DNA of 64,000 nucleotides, from positions 1,054,001-1,118,000 of the forward strand of contig NZ_CP048115.1 of the NCBI RefSeq assembly GCF_010093045.1, written 5' to 3'. The position numbers and the translations under genes were made by a program. This DNA comes from Mucilaginibacter sp. 14171R-50. Its GTDB lineage: Bacteria; Bacteroidota; Bacteroidia; Sphingobacteriales; Sphingobacteriaceae. The notes beneath the pieces were generated by a model that had not been told where the DNA came from, did no database searches, and saw only the letters and a list, made by a program, of their open reading frames with translations. Below are positions 43,433 to 52,862 of the stretch, one piece after another. How positions within the stretch are numbered: the first letter of the stretch is position 1; each line of letters opens with the position of its first letter.

Positions 43433-43948
43433 TTATAATGCGCTGGTAATATCCTCAGATAAAGGCTTAACGTTTGAGCGGTAGCGGTGTATCAGCTTAC
43501 CATTTTCGTCGATAAGGAATTTTTCGAAATTCCATTTTATCTCACCCGTAAAATCAGGATTGGCCGTAGTAGTCAGGTAAGCAAATAACGGGTCGATATC
43601 GTCGCCTTTAACACTTACTTTTGAGCTGAGCGGGAAAGTAACGCCATAGTTTTTTTGGCAAAATTCTTTTACCTCACTATTGGTGCCGGGCTCCTGTCCG
43701 CCAAAGTTGTTTGCCGGAAAGCCAACAACAACAACTTTGTCTTTGTATTGATCTGCCAGCTTTTGCAGTTCGGCGTATTGCGGAGTGTAACCACATTTGG
43801 ACGCCGTGTTAACGATAAGAAGCTTTTTGCCTTTGTATTTGGCAAGCGAAAAATCCTTACCATCGATGGTTTTCAGCTTAAACGTATAAACTGATGATGG
43901 GGCCGATGTAATAAACATCATGGCGCATATTAATGTCAATAATTTCAT
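43433..43948 (-). CDS. Glutathione peroxidase (Cys type), exported
   Basis: The 171-residue enzyme reduces hydroperoxides using thiols. It has a hydrophobic N-terminus, then the peroxidatic Cys in NTASKCGYTPQYAELQ, the second motif GFPANNFGGQEPG with its Gln, and WNFEKFLI. It is the Cys form, so thioredoxin is the likely reductant. The leader between it and ybeY contains a palindrome (CTTTACA-GA-TGTAAAG at 43988-44003) that may be an operator or hairpin. Confidence 0.93.
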   Translation of the reverse strand: MKLLTLICAMMFITSAPSSVYTFKLKTIDGKDFSLAKYKGKKLLIVNTASKCGYTPQYAELQKLADQYKDKVVVVGFPANNFGGQEPGTNSEVKEFCQKNYGVTFPLSSKVSVKGDDIDPLFAYLTTTANPDFTGEIKWNFEKFLIDENGKLIHRYRSNVKPLSEDITSAL

Positions 43949-43987
43949 GTTTTTAAATTGGTAACGAGTGATTTACGCAGATAGTTG

Positions 43988-44003
43988 CTTTACAGATGTA
44001 AAG
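43988..44003. promoter_or_regulatory. CTTTACAGATGTAAAG palindrome upstream of gpx
   Basis: Two 7-bp arms with a 2-bp centre lie directly after the ybeY stop and 40 bp before the gpx start. It could be an operator or a weak hairpin. No partner protein can be named. Confidence 0.35.
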
Positions 44004-44435
44004 TTAATTATTAAAACTTCTTTTTTCTAAATACAAATCTTCTTTAGATGTCATTTTCTTCTTATCCGCCGGCGATTTGTCTTTGTACCCAACCAAATGC
44101 AGGGCTCCGTGTATCAAAACGCGATGCAACTCCTGGGCTTCGGTAACGTTAAATTTAGCGGCATTATCACGTATGCGTTCAATTGAAATAAATATATCAC
44201 CGGCAATAAAGCCTTCCTCATCCGAATTGTCAAACGTGATGATATCCGTATAAGTATCGTGATTAAGATATTGGCGATTTATTTGCAGCAGGTATTCGTC
44301 GGTACAAAAAATGTAGGTAAGCTCGCGCAGCTTGTAACCTTCGGTAACAATGGCGTCGGTTATCCACTTGCGTACGGCTGTTTTATTTTTTAATTTATAC
44401 GTTATGTCTTCTTCGTGGAAGGTAATTGCGGGCAT
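44004..44435 (-). CDS. ybeY: rRNA maturation endonuclease YbeY
   Basis: The 143-residue enzyme acts in 16S rRNA 3'-end maturation and ribosome quality control. The zinc motif reads HGALHLVGYKDK. The third metal ligand, His in the usual H-x3-H-x5-H pattern, is replaced by Lys or Asp here. I recall the same change in other Bacteroidota, so it is probably normal for the phylum. It overlaps the kinase gene by one base. Confidence 0.93.
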   Translation of the reverse strand: MPAITFHEEDITYKLKNKTAVRKWITDAIVTEGYKLRELTYIFCTDEYLLQINRQYLNHDTYTDIITFDNSDEEGFIAGDIFISIERIRDNAAKFNVTEAQELHRVLIHGALHLVGYKDKSPADKKKMTSKEDLYLEKRSFNN

Positions 44436-44869
44436 TATATTTTAAAATGTAGTTCAACCTCATTACCGGTAGCATTAAATATACATTGGTCAGCCAGGTG
44501 TTTTAAAATGAATACTCCCCGTCCGGTTAATTCTTCCAGGCGGTCGGGTGCGGTCGGGTCAGCCAGGTTGTTATAGTCAAATCCGGTGCCTTCGTCGGTC
44601 ACCGTCCATACAATTCGTTTGGCATCAACGTCTACATTAACAAAAACGGTTTTTTCCGGGTCTAATTTATTACCGTGGATTATAGCGTTCATCACCGCTT
44701 CGTTAAGGCAGGTCATCATGTTGGCAAATGTATCCTCACTCACCTGGTATTTATCCGCCACTTCTTCTATCAAAGCTTCAAGCAAGGTTATGCTTTCGCG
44801 CTTCGACGGAAGTTGCAGTGTATAAAGCTGAGCTGTTTGAACATTTACCTGTTCCATATCATTTTCCAT
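44435..44869 (-). CDS. RsbW-like ATP-binding protein (HATPase, anti-sigma kinase family)
   Basis: The 144-residue protein is a GHKL ATPase of the HATPase_c_2 type with the N-box (LNEAVMNAIIHGNKLDPEK), the G1 box DEGTGFDYNNL and the G2 motif LTGRGVFILKHL. Such proteins phosphorylate anti-sigma antagonists or act in phospho-switches. No STAS or sigma-B gene is near, so the target is unknown. The start at 44869 overlaps the DUF4175 gene by 11 bp; an ATG at 44857, 1 bp after that stop, is equally possible. Confidence 0.85.
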   Translation of the reverse strand: MENDMEQVNVQTAQLYTLQLPSKRESITLLEALIEEVADKYQVSEDTFANMMTCLNEAVMNAIIHGNKLDPEKTVFVNVDVDAKRIVWTVTDEGTGFDYNNLADPTAPDRLEELTGRGVFILKHLADQCIFNATGNEVELHFKI

Positions 44870-47800
44870 TAAGTTGATCAAAGTAGTGTTTAATTTTTTG
44901 CCTGTAGTACAAGTTAAGTGCTGGCGGTACGGTTTTTATCTGTTCCGTTTGCTTTGTCTTAACCCTCTCGTAATCCTGCAAAGCTTTAATATACCCTGGC
45001 GGCATATCATTTGCCGCCCGGCTTTCTCTCTTTTGGTCCTGCTCTCTTTCCTGTTCCGCTTTTTCAGCCTCCAGCAATCGCGATTGTATTTGCTGTTGCC
45101 GTTTTAACGCCTCGTTTGTAATTCTCTTGTTTACGAGATCGTTCTCAGTTTGTTCCATTTCTTTTGCAATTTTATCCAAATTTCCCAAACTGTTTGTTCC
45201 GTCTTTATTGTTTTCCTGGTTTAGCTGTTGTAACGATTGCCTGATCATTTGCTGTTCGCGGGCCATTTTAGCAAATTGCTCGCTGATGCCTTGTTGGCCG
45301 TTTTTGCCCTGCTGCGGGTTGCCCATTTTTTGCATCTCATCGCGTGCTTTTTGCATGTTCTTATTTAACTGCTCCTGCATTTTGCTTAACTGCGATAGCG
45401 ACGGCTGTTTCCCCTTTCCCTTCCCGCTTTTATTTTGCTGCTTTTGCAATTGATCAAGCGCTTCGCTCAATAGCAATGCCAAATTATTCATACTGGTCAT
45501 GGCAAACTGCTGGTTGCGCATGGCCTCGGGTGTTTTCCGTTCGCCTAAGTTCTCCAGCGCCTGGTCAATTTGCTCGTTAACGCCGCTAATTTCTTTGTTA
45601 ACTGTCGATTGTATCTGGGGTATACGCCGGCTTAATGCGTATAGGCTGTCCTCGGCTGTTTTTAAGTTATCTTTTATGTCCTTTTGCTTTTGTGCCAGGG
45701 ATATATATCCAGGGTCGGCAGGATTGGTCTGCCGTAGCATTTGCATGATCTTTTCCTGTGTAAACGAGCTGTTAACAAGCGACTTCAGTAACTCACGCAA
45801 CTGGCGTGCATCAACCGCGTTCTCGCTTTCCTGGCCTTCGGCTTCATCGTTTTGCAATTTAGCGGCAAGCTGTTTCATTTGTTTTGCTGCTTGCTGCTGC
45901 GCTTTGGATGCCTGCTGGCGGTTGTTATTTTTTAACGCCTTTTCGCTTTGCTTCATCTGTTCGTCAATAGCCTGGTTTTCCGCCTCAGGATTTTTAAAGT
46001 CCTGCTTGTTGCCGTTTTGCTCATTCTCTTTTTGCAGTTCGTCCAGCGATTTTTTAACGTTCTCAAAATCCTGATTGAGTTTTTGCTGCTGCTGCAGGGC
46101 ATTGTTATTATTACCGGACCGTTGGTTCTCATCGGCCAGTTTTTTTTGATCTTCGGCTAATTGATTCAGTTGGTTTATGTTTTGATTAAGCTTTTGTTCA
46201 AAGCCCAGTTTTTTGTAAAGCTCCAGGATGCGATCAAGTTCTTTTTTTAGCGATTTATTGTCCATCTGCATTTTTGACAGTTCATCGCGGGTGCCGTCCT
46301 TCTGGTTTTCCTGAAGTAATTGTTGCAGTTTTTGAAGCAATTCTTTGGTTTTTTCGTCGAGCACGTTGTTAAACAGGTTTTCTATCTGTTTTTGCATCTC
46401 TATCAGTTCCTGCGTTTGCTGCTGATTTTCCTGGCGGTTGTAGAGGTTCTTTTTATTTTCGGTCTGTATATCTTTTACCAGGTCATTCAGGTCTTTGCGC
46501 TTTTGCAGCAATTCTTCAACTTGTTTTTTCTCGTCGAACGACAGGTTGTTTTTATCAAGCAAAGCCTGGTTTAGCTTCTGCGCGCTTTTCTCGAGTTGCC
46601 CGGCCAGTTTTACGGCCGATTGCATTTTTTGTTTAACCGCCAGGGAGCCTGCATTTAACTGTTCTGCCAGTTGGGCGGCGTCCGGGATATTTAATGTACG
46701 CTCGGGCGTGCGTGCGGTTTTGGGGCCGGTAACACCGTCGTTATCGGCAACCTCGAAATAATAAGTAATGGCGTCACCCGCTTTTATGCCCAGATCCTTC
46801 AGGTTCCAGAGGTAAAAGAACCCTGATTCGGTAGCGGATAAGTCAACTTTAACCGGTTTGCTGACGGAATGCCCAACGCCCGTACCGGCTGTTTTGTAAT
46901 GAAAGGTTAAGGATGAAAAACCATGGTCGTCCTGTACCCTGCCGGTAAAATAAATAGCTTTCATACTTACCGAATCGGGTTTTTCCTGTACTTCAATGGC
47001 CGGCGCCTCATCTGCAATAACATTGATGTGGTAGCCTGCTGAATCGGGGCGAGTAACGGCGTTGTTTAACGGACTAACATTGTAAATAGCGTTCTTTAAA
47101 ATCCGCTCGCGGTGCTCAAAAACATTGTCGTCCGATGGCCGGAGGGTTTCGTTTGCACCATTTATTTTGAATAACAGCGACGACGTGTTTTGAGTATGAA
47201 ATTTCCAGTTAACGGTTGTGCCGGCGGGCAGGGTAAGGTCGCCGGCATTGGCCAAAATCTCGTTCTTTTTATGAAGATATACGGGGTAAATTAATTCGGC
47301 ATCAAAGTTTAGCAAAACGGGTTTTGGGTTGACCTTTATTTCGTATGGCGCCGATTTAAAATCGTTACCAAGCAACCGGAAAGCGGTGTTTTTTTGAAGG
47401 TTGGTGAACAGGTAATGAAACCTGCTGATGTTGTCTTTATCGAGTTTAAACGTAGCATTGGCCGTTTCTACATAAATATCCGCAGGCAGCTTATCGCCGG
47501 TTAATTTAAGTTCGAGTTTATAGTCCTCGCCCTGTACCGCCGAAAGATCTTTGTTAAGCACCAAAAACTGAAAAGGGGCAACCGGAGCAAAGTACTCATT
47601 GTGGCGTATAAGCCGCCGGGTACTTTCTGTTAATACCGATGGGGCAGCAAATGCGATGATACAGATAACGGCCGCAGGCGGAATAACCCACTTCAAATAT
47701 TTGCTATTCTCGCGGATATTAACCGCCGAAGGAAAGCTAACCGGATTTAACGTTTTTATTTTTTGATTGATACTGGCCTCTATCAGGTCGCGGTGGGCCG

Positions 47801-48173
47801 CGTTTTCGTCAGCCTGCTTTTTTAGCTGCAGGGTGTTTAGCAGTTTATCGTTAATATCGTTAAAGTGGCGGCCAATAATTTCTGCTGCCTGGTCATGTGT
47901 TAAGGTGCTGCCTAATTTTAACCGGGCCAAAAGCGGGGGTAATACCAGCCATACCAGCAACCCCAAATTTAAAAGTATAAAAAAGTAGAACAGTATGGTG
48001 CGCAGTGTAGTATCGAAATTGCCAAAGTACTCGCTCAGGGTTATCAGTACATAGGCCGAAAACAAACCCGCGCCCAAAAATATCAGCCCGCGCAGCAGGT
48101 TGTTATAATGGTACTTGCGAATAAAAAAATCGATCTTCTGAATCAGCAAATCATAGTTTTCGGAGGAGCTCAT
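44859..48173 (-). CDS. DUF4175 family large membrane protein
   Basis: The 1104-residue protein has two N-terminal membrane segments (NLLRGLIFLGAGLFSAYVLITL and TILFYFFILLNLGLLVWLVLPP), another near residue 165, and a beta-rich middle. A very long Gln/Asn/Lys-rich coiled-coil second half follows (blocks such as LQKLQQLLQENQKDG). It belongs to the DUF4175 family of Bacteroidota; its role is unknown. The architecture suggests a scaffold in the cell envelope. The kinase and ybeY genes follow with overlaps, a common arrangement. Confidence 0.88.
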   Translation of the reverse strand: MSSSENYDLLIQKIDFFIRKYHYNNLLRGLIFLGAGLFSAYVLITLSEYFGNFDTTLRTILFYFFILLNLGLLVWLVLPPLLARLKLGSTLTHDQAAEIIGRHFNDINDKLLNTLQLKKQADENAAHRDLIEASINQKIKTLNPVSFPSAVNIRENSKYLKWVIPPAAVICIIAFAAPSVLTESTRRLIRHNEYFAPVAPFQFLVLNKDLSAVQGEDYKLELKLTGDKLPADIYVETANATFKLDKDNISRFHYLFTNLQKNTAFRLLGNDFKSAPYEIKVNPKPVLLNFDAELIYPVYLHKKNEILANAGDLTLPAGTTVNWKFHTQNTSSLLFKINGANETLRPSDDNVFEHRERILKNAIYNVSPLNNAVTRPDSAGYHINVIADEAPAIEVQEKPDSVSMKAIYFTGRVQDDHGFSSLTFHYKTAGTGVGHSVSKPVKVDLSATESGFFYLWNLKDLGIKAGDAITYYFEVADNDGVTGPKTARTPERTLNIPDAAQLAEQLNAGSLAVKQKMQSAVKLAGQLEKSAQKLNQALLDKNNLSFDEKKQVEELLQKRKDLNDLVKDIQTENKKNLYNRQENQQQTQELIEMQKQIENLFNNVLDEKTKELLQKLQQLLQENQKDGTRDELSKMQMDNKSLKKELDRILELYKKLGFEQKLNQNINQLNQLAEDQKKLADENQRSGNNNNALQQQQKLNQDFENVKKSLDELQKENEQNGNKQDFKNPEAENQAIDEQMKQSEKALKNNNRQQASKAQQQAAKQMKQLAAKLQNDEAEGQESENAVDARQLRELLKSLVNSSFTQEKIMQMLRQTNPADPGYISLAQKQKDIKDNLKTAEDSLYALSRRIPQIQSTVNKEISGVNEQIDQALENLGERKTPEAMRNQQFAMTSMNNLALLLSEALDQLQKQQNKSGKGKGKQPSLSQLSKMQEQLNKNMQKARDEMQKMGNPQQGKNGQQGISEQFAKMAREQQMIRQSLQQLNQENNKDGTNSLGNLDKIAKEMEQTENDLVNKRITNEALKRQQQIQSRLLEAEKAEQEREQDQKRESRAANDMPPGYIKALQDYERVKTKQTEQIKTVPPALNLYYRQKIKHYFDQLNGK

Positions 48174-48367
48174 ATTAACGTTAAGCTAACAACATAGCAA
48201 TAAACGAAATTAAAACATTAATTAATATGCAAGGGGGGCTATTTTAGCTTAATATGAGCAAAATTCTTAGGCCCCGGCATGCTAATGCCACACTACCGTA
48301 ATTAAATTATTACAACAGCCCATAGAAACAATTAAGGGCTGATTCTTGTCGTTGGTTTTATATACGC

Positions 48368-49627
48368 ATGAACGTCAGCACTTTTAAAGCTTTCCAGAGC
48401 CGTAATTACCGTTTATACTTCGCCGGACAATCAGTTTCCCTCATTGGCACCTGGATGCAAAAAACCGCAGTAAGCTGGGTAATTTATACGCTTACACATT
48501 CCACTTTTATGCTTGGGCTTACCCTTTTTGCCAGCCAGTTTCCCTCTTTTCTATTATCGCTTTTTGGCGGTGTAGTGTCAGACAGGTACAATCGCTACCG
48601 GGTGCTGCTAACCACCCAGGTTGCATCAATGATACAGGCAACGCTTTTAGCTGTAATTATATTAATGAAGCACTACGCCGTTTGGGAAATTTTGGCACTA
48701 AGCGTTTTACTTGGCGTTATCAACGCCTTTGATGTGCCCGCAAGGCAATCGCTTGTTTATGAAATGATATCTGATAAAAAGGACCTGCCCAACGCGCTTG
48801 CGCTGAATTCATCAATGGTTAATCTTTCGCGACTGATAGGGCCGGGAATTGCGGGCTTTATATTGGAGTACTGGGGCGATGGCGTTTGCTTTGCGCTAAA
48901 TGCCGCAAGCTTTATAGCTGTAATAGGGTCGTTATTAATGATGCGCTTGCCGAAATATGTAAAAACCAGTCATGCAAAAAATGTATTTGGCGAATTGAAG
49001 GAGGGCTTTAGTTACCTTAAGGCTACCCCATCCATTTCCTTTGTAATAATAATGCTTGGACTGATCAGTTTATTAGTGCTTCCGTTTAGTACCCTGATAC
49101 CCTATTATGCCCGCGAGGTATTTAAGGGCAACGCCACCACCTTCGGGGTGGTAGATAGCGTAATTGGCCTTGGGGCCTTTAGCGGCGCTATATTTTTGGC
49201 ATCGTTAAAAGCAGGCAGTAACCTTAAAAAGATATTGAGCATCAACACGCTGATATTTGGGGTTGGTTTGGTGCTGTTCTCGCACGAGGTCTCTTATCCG
49301 CTTGCGCTTATATTTGCCACTATAGCGGGTTTTGGGATGATGTCGCAAATTACCATTAGCAATACCCTTATACAAACAACTGTTGAACCGGGCATGCGCG
49401 GCCGGGTTATCAGCTTTTACGCCATGGCTTTTTTTGGGTTGCAGCCCATAGGCGGGCTGTTAGTTGGGGCCGTATCAAAGTGGATTGGAGCCCCAAATAC
49501 CATTTTGCTGGAGGGGGTAGCTGCGTTGGTTATTGGCTTACTGCACTTCCGCTTTTTGCGTAAAGAGAAACTGAAACAGCAACAAAATGTAATGGCGGTT
49601 GACGAGCAACACTTGCAGGCGGTTTAA
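48368..49627 (+). CDS. MFS transporter (EntS/MFS_3 type)
   Basis: The 419-residue membrane protein has twelve hydrophobic segments and the motif A region (LFGGVVSDRYNRYRVLL). The first segment (NYRLYFAGQSVSLIGTWMQKTAVSWV) is typical of the MFS_3 family, which includes the enterobactin exporter EntS. The substrate is unknown. The next gene, a LuxR-type regulator, follows 60 bp later and could regulate it. Confidence 0.92.
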   Translation: MNVSTFKAFQSRNYRLYFAGQSVSLIGTWMQKTAVSWVIYTLTHSTFMLGLTLFASQFPSFLLSLFGGVVSDRYNRYRVLLTTQVASMIQATLLAVIILMKHYAVWEILALSVLLGVINAFDVPARQSLVYEMISDKKDLPNALALNSSMVNLSRLIGPGIAGFILEYWGDGVCFALNAASFIAVIGSLLMMRLPKYVKTSHAKNVFGELKEGFSYLKATPSISFVIIMLGLISLLVLPFSTLIPYYAREVFKGNATTFGVVDSVIGLGAFSGAIFLASLKAGSNLKKILSINTLIFGVGLVLFSHEVSYPLALIFATIAGFGMMSQITISNTLIQTTVEPGMRGRVISFYAMAFFGLQPIGGLLVGAVSKWIGAPNTILLEGVAALVIGLLHFRFLRKEKLKQQQNVMAVDEQHLQAV

Positions 49628-49687
49628 CCCGGTGCAAAACCGTGAAATAACGGGTTGCAGTAAGTTGGCAAACGCTTATTTTAGAGC

Positions 49688-50368
49688 ATGCTAAATAAAA
49701 CACGCGTACCTAAGCAACTATTACCACAAATTGAAGAATATGCCGACGCATTTGATTCCCTTCCGTGCACGGTTATTATACATGACCTGCGCGACTGGTC
49801 GGTTATTTACATGTCTCACAGGGGCTTAGCACTATTGCAGTCTACTAAAGAAGAGATCACAGAACTTTCGTCGGGCGAATATTATAAATTATACTTTAAC
49901 CAGGAGGACGCCGAAGACTACGTACCTAAAATATTGTCGTTGCTTGAAAGAAACAATGACGAAGAAATGGTTACTTATTTTCAGCAAGTGCGTTTCCCCG
50001 GTAAGGAAGATTGGAACTGGCATATGTCGAGCACTAAAATATTTATGCGGGACGACAATGGTAACCCCGGAACAACCATAACTATTTCGGTGCCGCTTGA
50101 TGCCATGCACCATATGACAGCCAAGGCAGAGCGTTTGTTGCAGGAAAACAATTTTTTAAGAAAAAATTACGAGAAGTTCTCCGCATTGACCCGTCGGGAA
50201 AAAGAAGTGCTTACGCATGTGGCGTTAGGTAAAAGCGCCGGCGAAATTGCCGCAGAACTATTCATATCTGTCGCCACAGCCGAAACTCATCGCAAAAATA
50301 TAAAGCAAAAGCTTAATGCGAGCACGTACGATTTGATGCAATATGCCCGCGCCTTCGATCTGGTTTAA
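49688..50368 (+). CDS. PAS-LuxR transcriptional regulator
   Basis: The 226-residue regulator has an N-terminal PAS-like sensor domain (about residues 15-130; DSLPCTVIIHDLRDWSVIYMSHRG) and a LuxR HTH (LTRREKEVLTHVALGKSAGEIAAELFISVATAETHRKNIKQKL). It lacks an obvious receiver Asp, so it is not a classical response regulator. The signal is unknown. The preceding gene is an MFS exporter. Confidence 0.9.
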   Translation: MLNKTRVPKQLLPQIEEYADAFDSLPCTVIIHDLRDWSVIYMSHRGLALLQSTKEEITELSSGEYYKLYFNQEDAEDYVPKILSLLERNNDEEMVTYFQQVRFPGKEDWNWHMSSTKIFMRDDNGNPGTTITISVPLDAMHHMTAKAERLLQENNFLRKNYEKFSALTRREKEVLTHVALGKSAGEIAAELFISVATAETHRKNIKQKLNASTYDLMQYARAFDLV

Positions 50369-50426
50369 GGCGAATAACTTTTATTACAACAATTCGCTAA
50401 AAAACAGGAAAGTTTTAACAAATTAT

Positions 50427-50434
50427 TATATTTG
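50427..50434 (+). promoter_or_regulatory. -7 promoter element of tRNA-Pro
   Basis: TATATTTG matches TAnnTTTG and lies 12 bp before the tRNA 5' end. Confidence 0.55.
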
Positions 50435-50446
50435 AAGCTCAATTTT

Positions 50447-50520
50447 CGGGATGTAGCGTAGCCCGGTATCGCGCCAGCATGGGGTGCTGGAGGTCGTGGG
50501 TTCGAATCCCGCCATCCCGA
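50447..50520 (+). tRNA. tRNA-Pro (GGG)
   Basis: A 74-nt cloverleaf: acceptor CGGGATG with CATCCCG and discriminator A, anticodon arm CCAGC-ATGGGGT-GCTGG with anticodon GGG, and T-arm GTGGG-TTCGAAT-CCCGC. No CCA is encoded. A terminator hairpin follows at 50528. Confidence 0.95.
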
Positions 50521-50527
50521 CTGTTTC

Positions 50528-50573
50528 AAAGAGCATATTCAAAGGTTATCAGGCCTGCGGATATGCTCTTTTG
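50528..50573 (+). terminator. Terminator after tRNA-Pro
   Basis: AAAGAGCATAT (50528-50538) pairs with ATATGCTCTTT (50561-50571) and is followed by Ts. Confidence 0.75.
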
Positions 50574-50607
50574 CTGTATTTACGGTGCAGATAGAATTGA
50601 AAGATGA

Positions 50608-51324
50608 TCAGATCTTACAATCAGTACAGGCTTTTAAAAGCTCCTTATCTATCAGGTCCGCAAAATGTTCGTAGGTGCGGGCTCCCATAGTTAGCTGGCC
50701 GTTTATCACGATGGCGGGCGTGCCCTCCAGGCCCGCAAGCTTTGCTTCTGCAATATCTTTCTCGATTTTGCTTTTGTATCTATGATCAATGATACAGCCC
50801 TTAAATCTGGCGGTATCCAGCTTATTAGTACTGGCCCATTGATCAATAAGCGGGGCGCTAAGCATGCTTTGGTTTTTAAACAGGTAATCGTGCAGGTCCC
50901 AAAACTTCCCCTGTTCATTTGCGCAGGCCGAAGCTTCGGCCGCCATTAGCGCGTTTTTATGAAACGCCAGGGGCAGGTGCCTGAAGTTAACTTTTATCAG
51001 GCCTTTGTCTACGTACTTGCTTTTAAGCGCCGGAAAAATTTCGGTAGCGAACACATTGCAAAAGCTGCACTCGAAATCCGAGAAGATGGTCATGGTTACG
51101 GTGGCATCGTCGGGGCCAAGCACGGGCGATTGCTTATCCGGGTTGATAACGACCCTGTCAGGTGTTTTTTTACCGGCAGTTGTAATGCCCGCCAGCTTTT
51201 TATTAATGCGGCTAAGCTGCGTATTTAAATTAAGCACATAACCGATCAGGAAAATAATAAGGACGAGTTGTACGGTTCCGATGAGCTGGCTAAGGCCGGT
51301 TTCGGATAGTTTACTTAACTTCAA
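50608..51324 (-). CDS. DsbA-like disulfide oxidoreductase, membrane anchored
   Basis: The 238-residue protein has one N-terminal membrane segment (LIGTVQLVLIIFLIGYVLNL) and a DsbA/thioredoxin_4-type domain. The active site is CSFC in FSDFECSFCNVFATEIFP. The helical insert (AAEASACANEQGKFWDLHDYLF) and the late GTPAIVINGQ cis-Pro loop are typical. Periplasmic disulfide formation is likely. The gene lies 43 bp downstream of a Cys-rich lipoprotein gene on the same strand, which may be its substrate. Confidence 0.9.
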   Translation of the reverse strand: MKLSKLSETGLSQLIGTVQLVLIIFLIGYVLNLNTQLSRINKKLAGITTAGKKTPDRVVINPDKQSPVLGPDDATVTMTIFSDFECSFCNVFATEIFPALKSKYVDKGLIKVNFRHLPLAFHKNALMAAEASACANEQGKFWDLHDYLFKNQSMLSAPLIDQWASTNKLDTARFKGCIIDHRYKSKIEKDIAEAKLAGLEGTPAIVINGQLTMGARTYEHFADLIDKELLKACTDCKI

Positions 51325-51367
51325 ATGATAAGGGAATTAAGCCGGGCGTACGCCCGGCTATGATAAA

Positions 51368-51655
51368 TTATTTACAAAAGCCGCAGGCAGGCACCCCCGG
51401 CTCTTTCAAATCGTCGTACTGGGCGCAAACTGCCTGTACCTGGTTATTTGACAGCGGCTTGCCGTCAAGGCACCTGTAAGCGTATGCCGCGCCGCAAAAA
51501 GCATCCAGTTGCGCATCACTTAAGTGAGTGTAGCCATCGGCGCAAACCCCGTCAAGTTCTTCGGTTAAGTCCTCTTCGTCGTCTTCTTTTACGCAGGCAA
51601 CAAAGGTGGTTGTAGCGGCCAGCAAGGCTGTCAGAAATAGTAATTTTAATCGCAT
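51368..51655 (-). CDS. Cys-rich small lipoprotein
   Basis: The 95-residue protein has a lipoprotein signal with lipidation Cys (TTTFVACVKEDD) and then an acidic stretch followed by six further Cys residues (GVCADG, DAFCGA, YRCLDG, QAVCAQ, PACGFCK). No known domain was recognised. Pairing with the DsbA-like gene downstream suggests that its Cys form disulfides. A metal-binding role is also possible. The ATG at 51655 is used because the signal peptide starts there; the one 30 bp upstream is less likely. Confidence 0.65.
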   Translation of the reverse strand: MRLKLLFLTALLAATTTFVACVKEDDEEDLTEELDGVCADGYTHLSDAQLDAFCGAAYAYRCLDGKPLSNNQVQAVCAQYDDLKEPGVPACGFCK

Positions 51656-51810
51656 AGTGTTTGTATTAAGTTGGTTATTTCTCAAAAGTATCTTAACAAA
51701 GCAGGCTATACAATACCCAAAAGTAGGTAAGTTTTTAAATGGTGAAAGAGGTATTCAGAAAGGGAACTGCCGCTACAAATCTCGGCATCGCCGGGGCTAA
51801 AACAAAAACA

Positions 51811-51830
51811 GCCCGCTCAATTGAGCGGGC
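51811..51830 (-). terminator. Terminator after the OmpA gene
   Basis: GCCCGCTCAATTGAGCGGGC is a perfect 20-bp palindrome. On the minus strand it is followed by a T-rich tract, so it ends the OmpA transcript. Confidence 0.8.
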
Positions 51831-51849
51831 CGCTACATAATAAACTAAT

Positions 51850-52719
51850 TTATTGTTTGGCCGGCGCTGTTTCGGGCGCTTTGCCTATCAGGTCCATAAA
51901 CTGATCGAGTTTTGGCGTAATGATAATTTGGGTACGCCTGTTTTGAGCCTTGCCCGAAGGTGTGCTGTTATCGGCAATAGGGTTATATTCGCCACGGCCC
52001 CCGGCTGTTAAACGTTTAGGGTCAACCTGGTAATTGTTTTGCAGCGCCTGCACTACAGATGATGCCCTTAAGGCACTCAAATCCCAGTTGTTACGTATAT
52101 TCTTTTGCGAGATAGGCACATTATCGGTATTACCTTCAATCAGCACATCGTAATTGCTGTAGTCTTTAATGATCTTGGCGATCTTACTAAGGGTTTCGCC
52201 TGCACGGTCGGATATTTCGTAACTGCCCGACTTATAAAGCATATTGTCAGCCAGCGAAACATAAACCACGCCTTTTAATACTTTAACATCCACATCCTTC
52301 ATCTCTGATTGACTTAACGAGCGTGTAAGGTTGTTGGTTAACACCATATTAAGCGAGTCGCTCTTGTTCTTGGCGTTTACCAGTTGCTGTATGTATCTGT
52401 TCGAGCTGTTTATCTCGTCAACCAGTTTAGAGATATTTACATTTCCCTGGCCGCTTGAGGTTAAACACTTATCGAGCGCCGACTGTAGCTGTTTATTATT
52501 TGCCCGTTCAGAAGCTATTTGCTCATCAAGGCTCGTCAACTTTTGGTTGGCCAGATCAAGGTTGCGTTGGGTAAGCAGGTATCTGCCCCTTACTTCCCGC
52601 GTGTTACTGTCCAGTTTATCGTAGCTGGCTTGCAATTCTTTGTACTTTTTATTGCTTACACAACTCGAGGCCCCGATAGCTACGATAAACAGCATCGGCA
52701 TAAATATTCTGAGTTTCAT
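51850..52719 (-). CDS. OmpA family lipoprotein
   Basis: The 289-residue protein has a lipobox (GASSCVSN), a coiled-coil middle (YKELQASYDKLDSNTREVRG and following) and a C-terminal OmpA peptidoglycan-binding domain. The domain shows IAKIIKDYSNYDVLIEGNTDNVPIS and NWDLSALRASSVVQALQNNY. Anchoring the envelope to peptidoglycan is the expected role. The ATG at 52719 (MKLRIF) is chosen because the signal sequence begins there. Its tail is Gln/Pro-rich. Confidence 0.9.
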   Translation of the reverse strand: MKLRIFMPMLFIVAIGASSCVSNKKYKELQASYDKLDSNTREVRGRYLLTQRNLDLANQKLTSLDEQIASERANNKQLQSALDKCLTSSGQGNVNISKLVDEINSSNRYIQQLVNAKNKSDSLNMVLTNNLTRSLSQSEMKDVDVKVLKGVVYVSLADNMLYKSGSYEISDRAGETLSKIAKIIKDYSNYDVLIEGNTDNVPISQKNIRNNWDLSALRASSVVQALQNNYQVDPKRLTAGGRGEYNPIADNSTPSGKAQNRRTQIIITPKLDQFMDLIGKAPETAPAKQ

Positions 52720-52862
52720 AATATAAAAATTAGTTAAAAATTTAATTAACAATCTTTAAACCAATTTAATGCAAAAAAGTTTTGCCCGGCCGTTATACCG
52801 CTAAGTTGTTTCTCCCGTTAAATAAAAAGTGCATATTTGCCAATTACCATAAAACTACTAAT

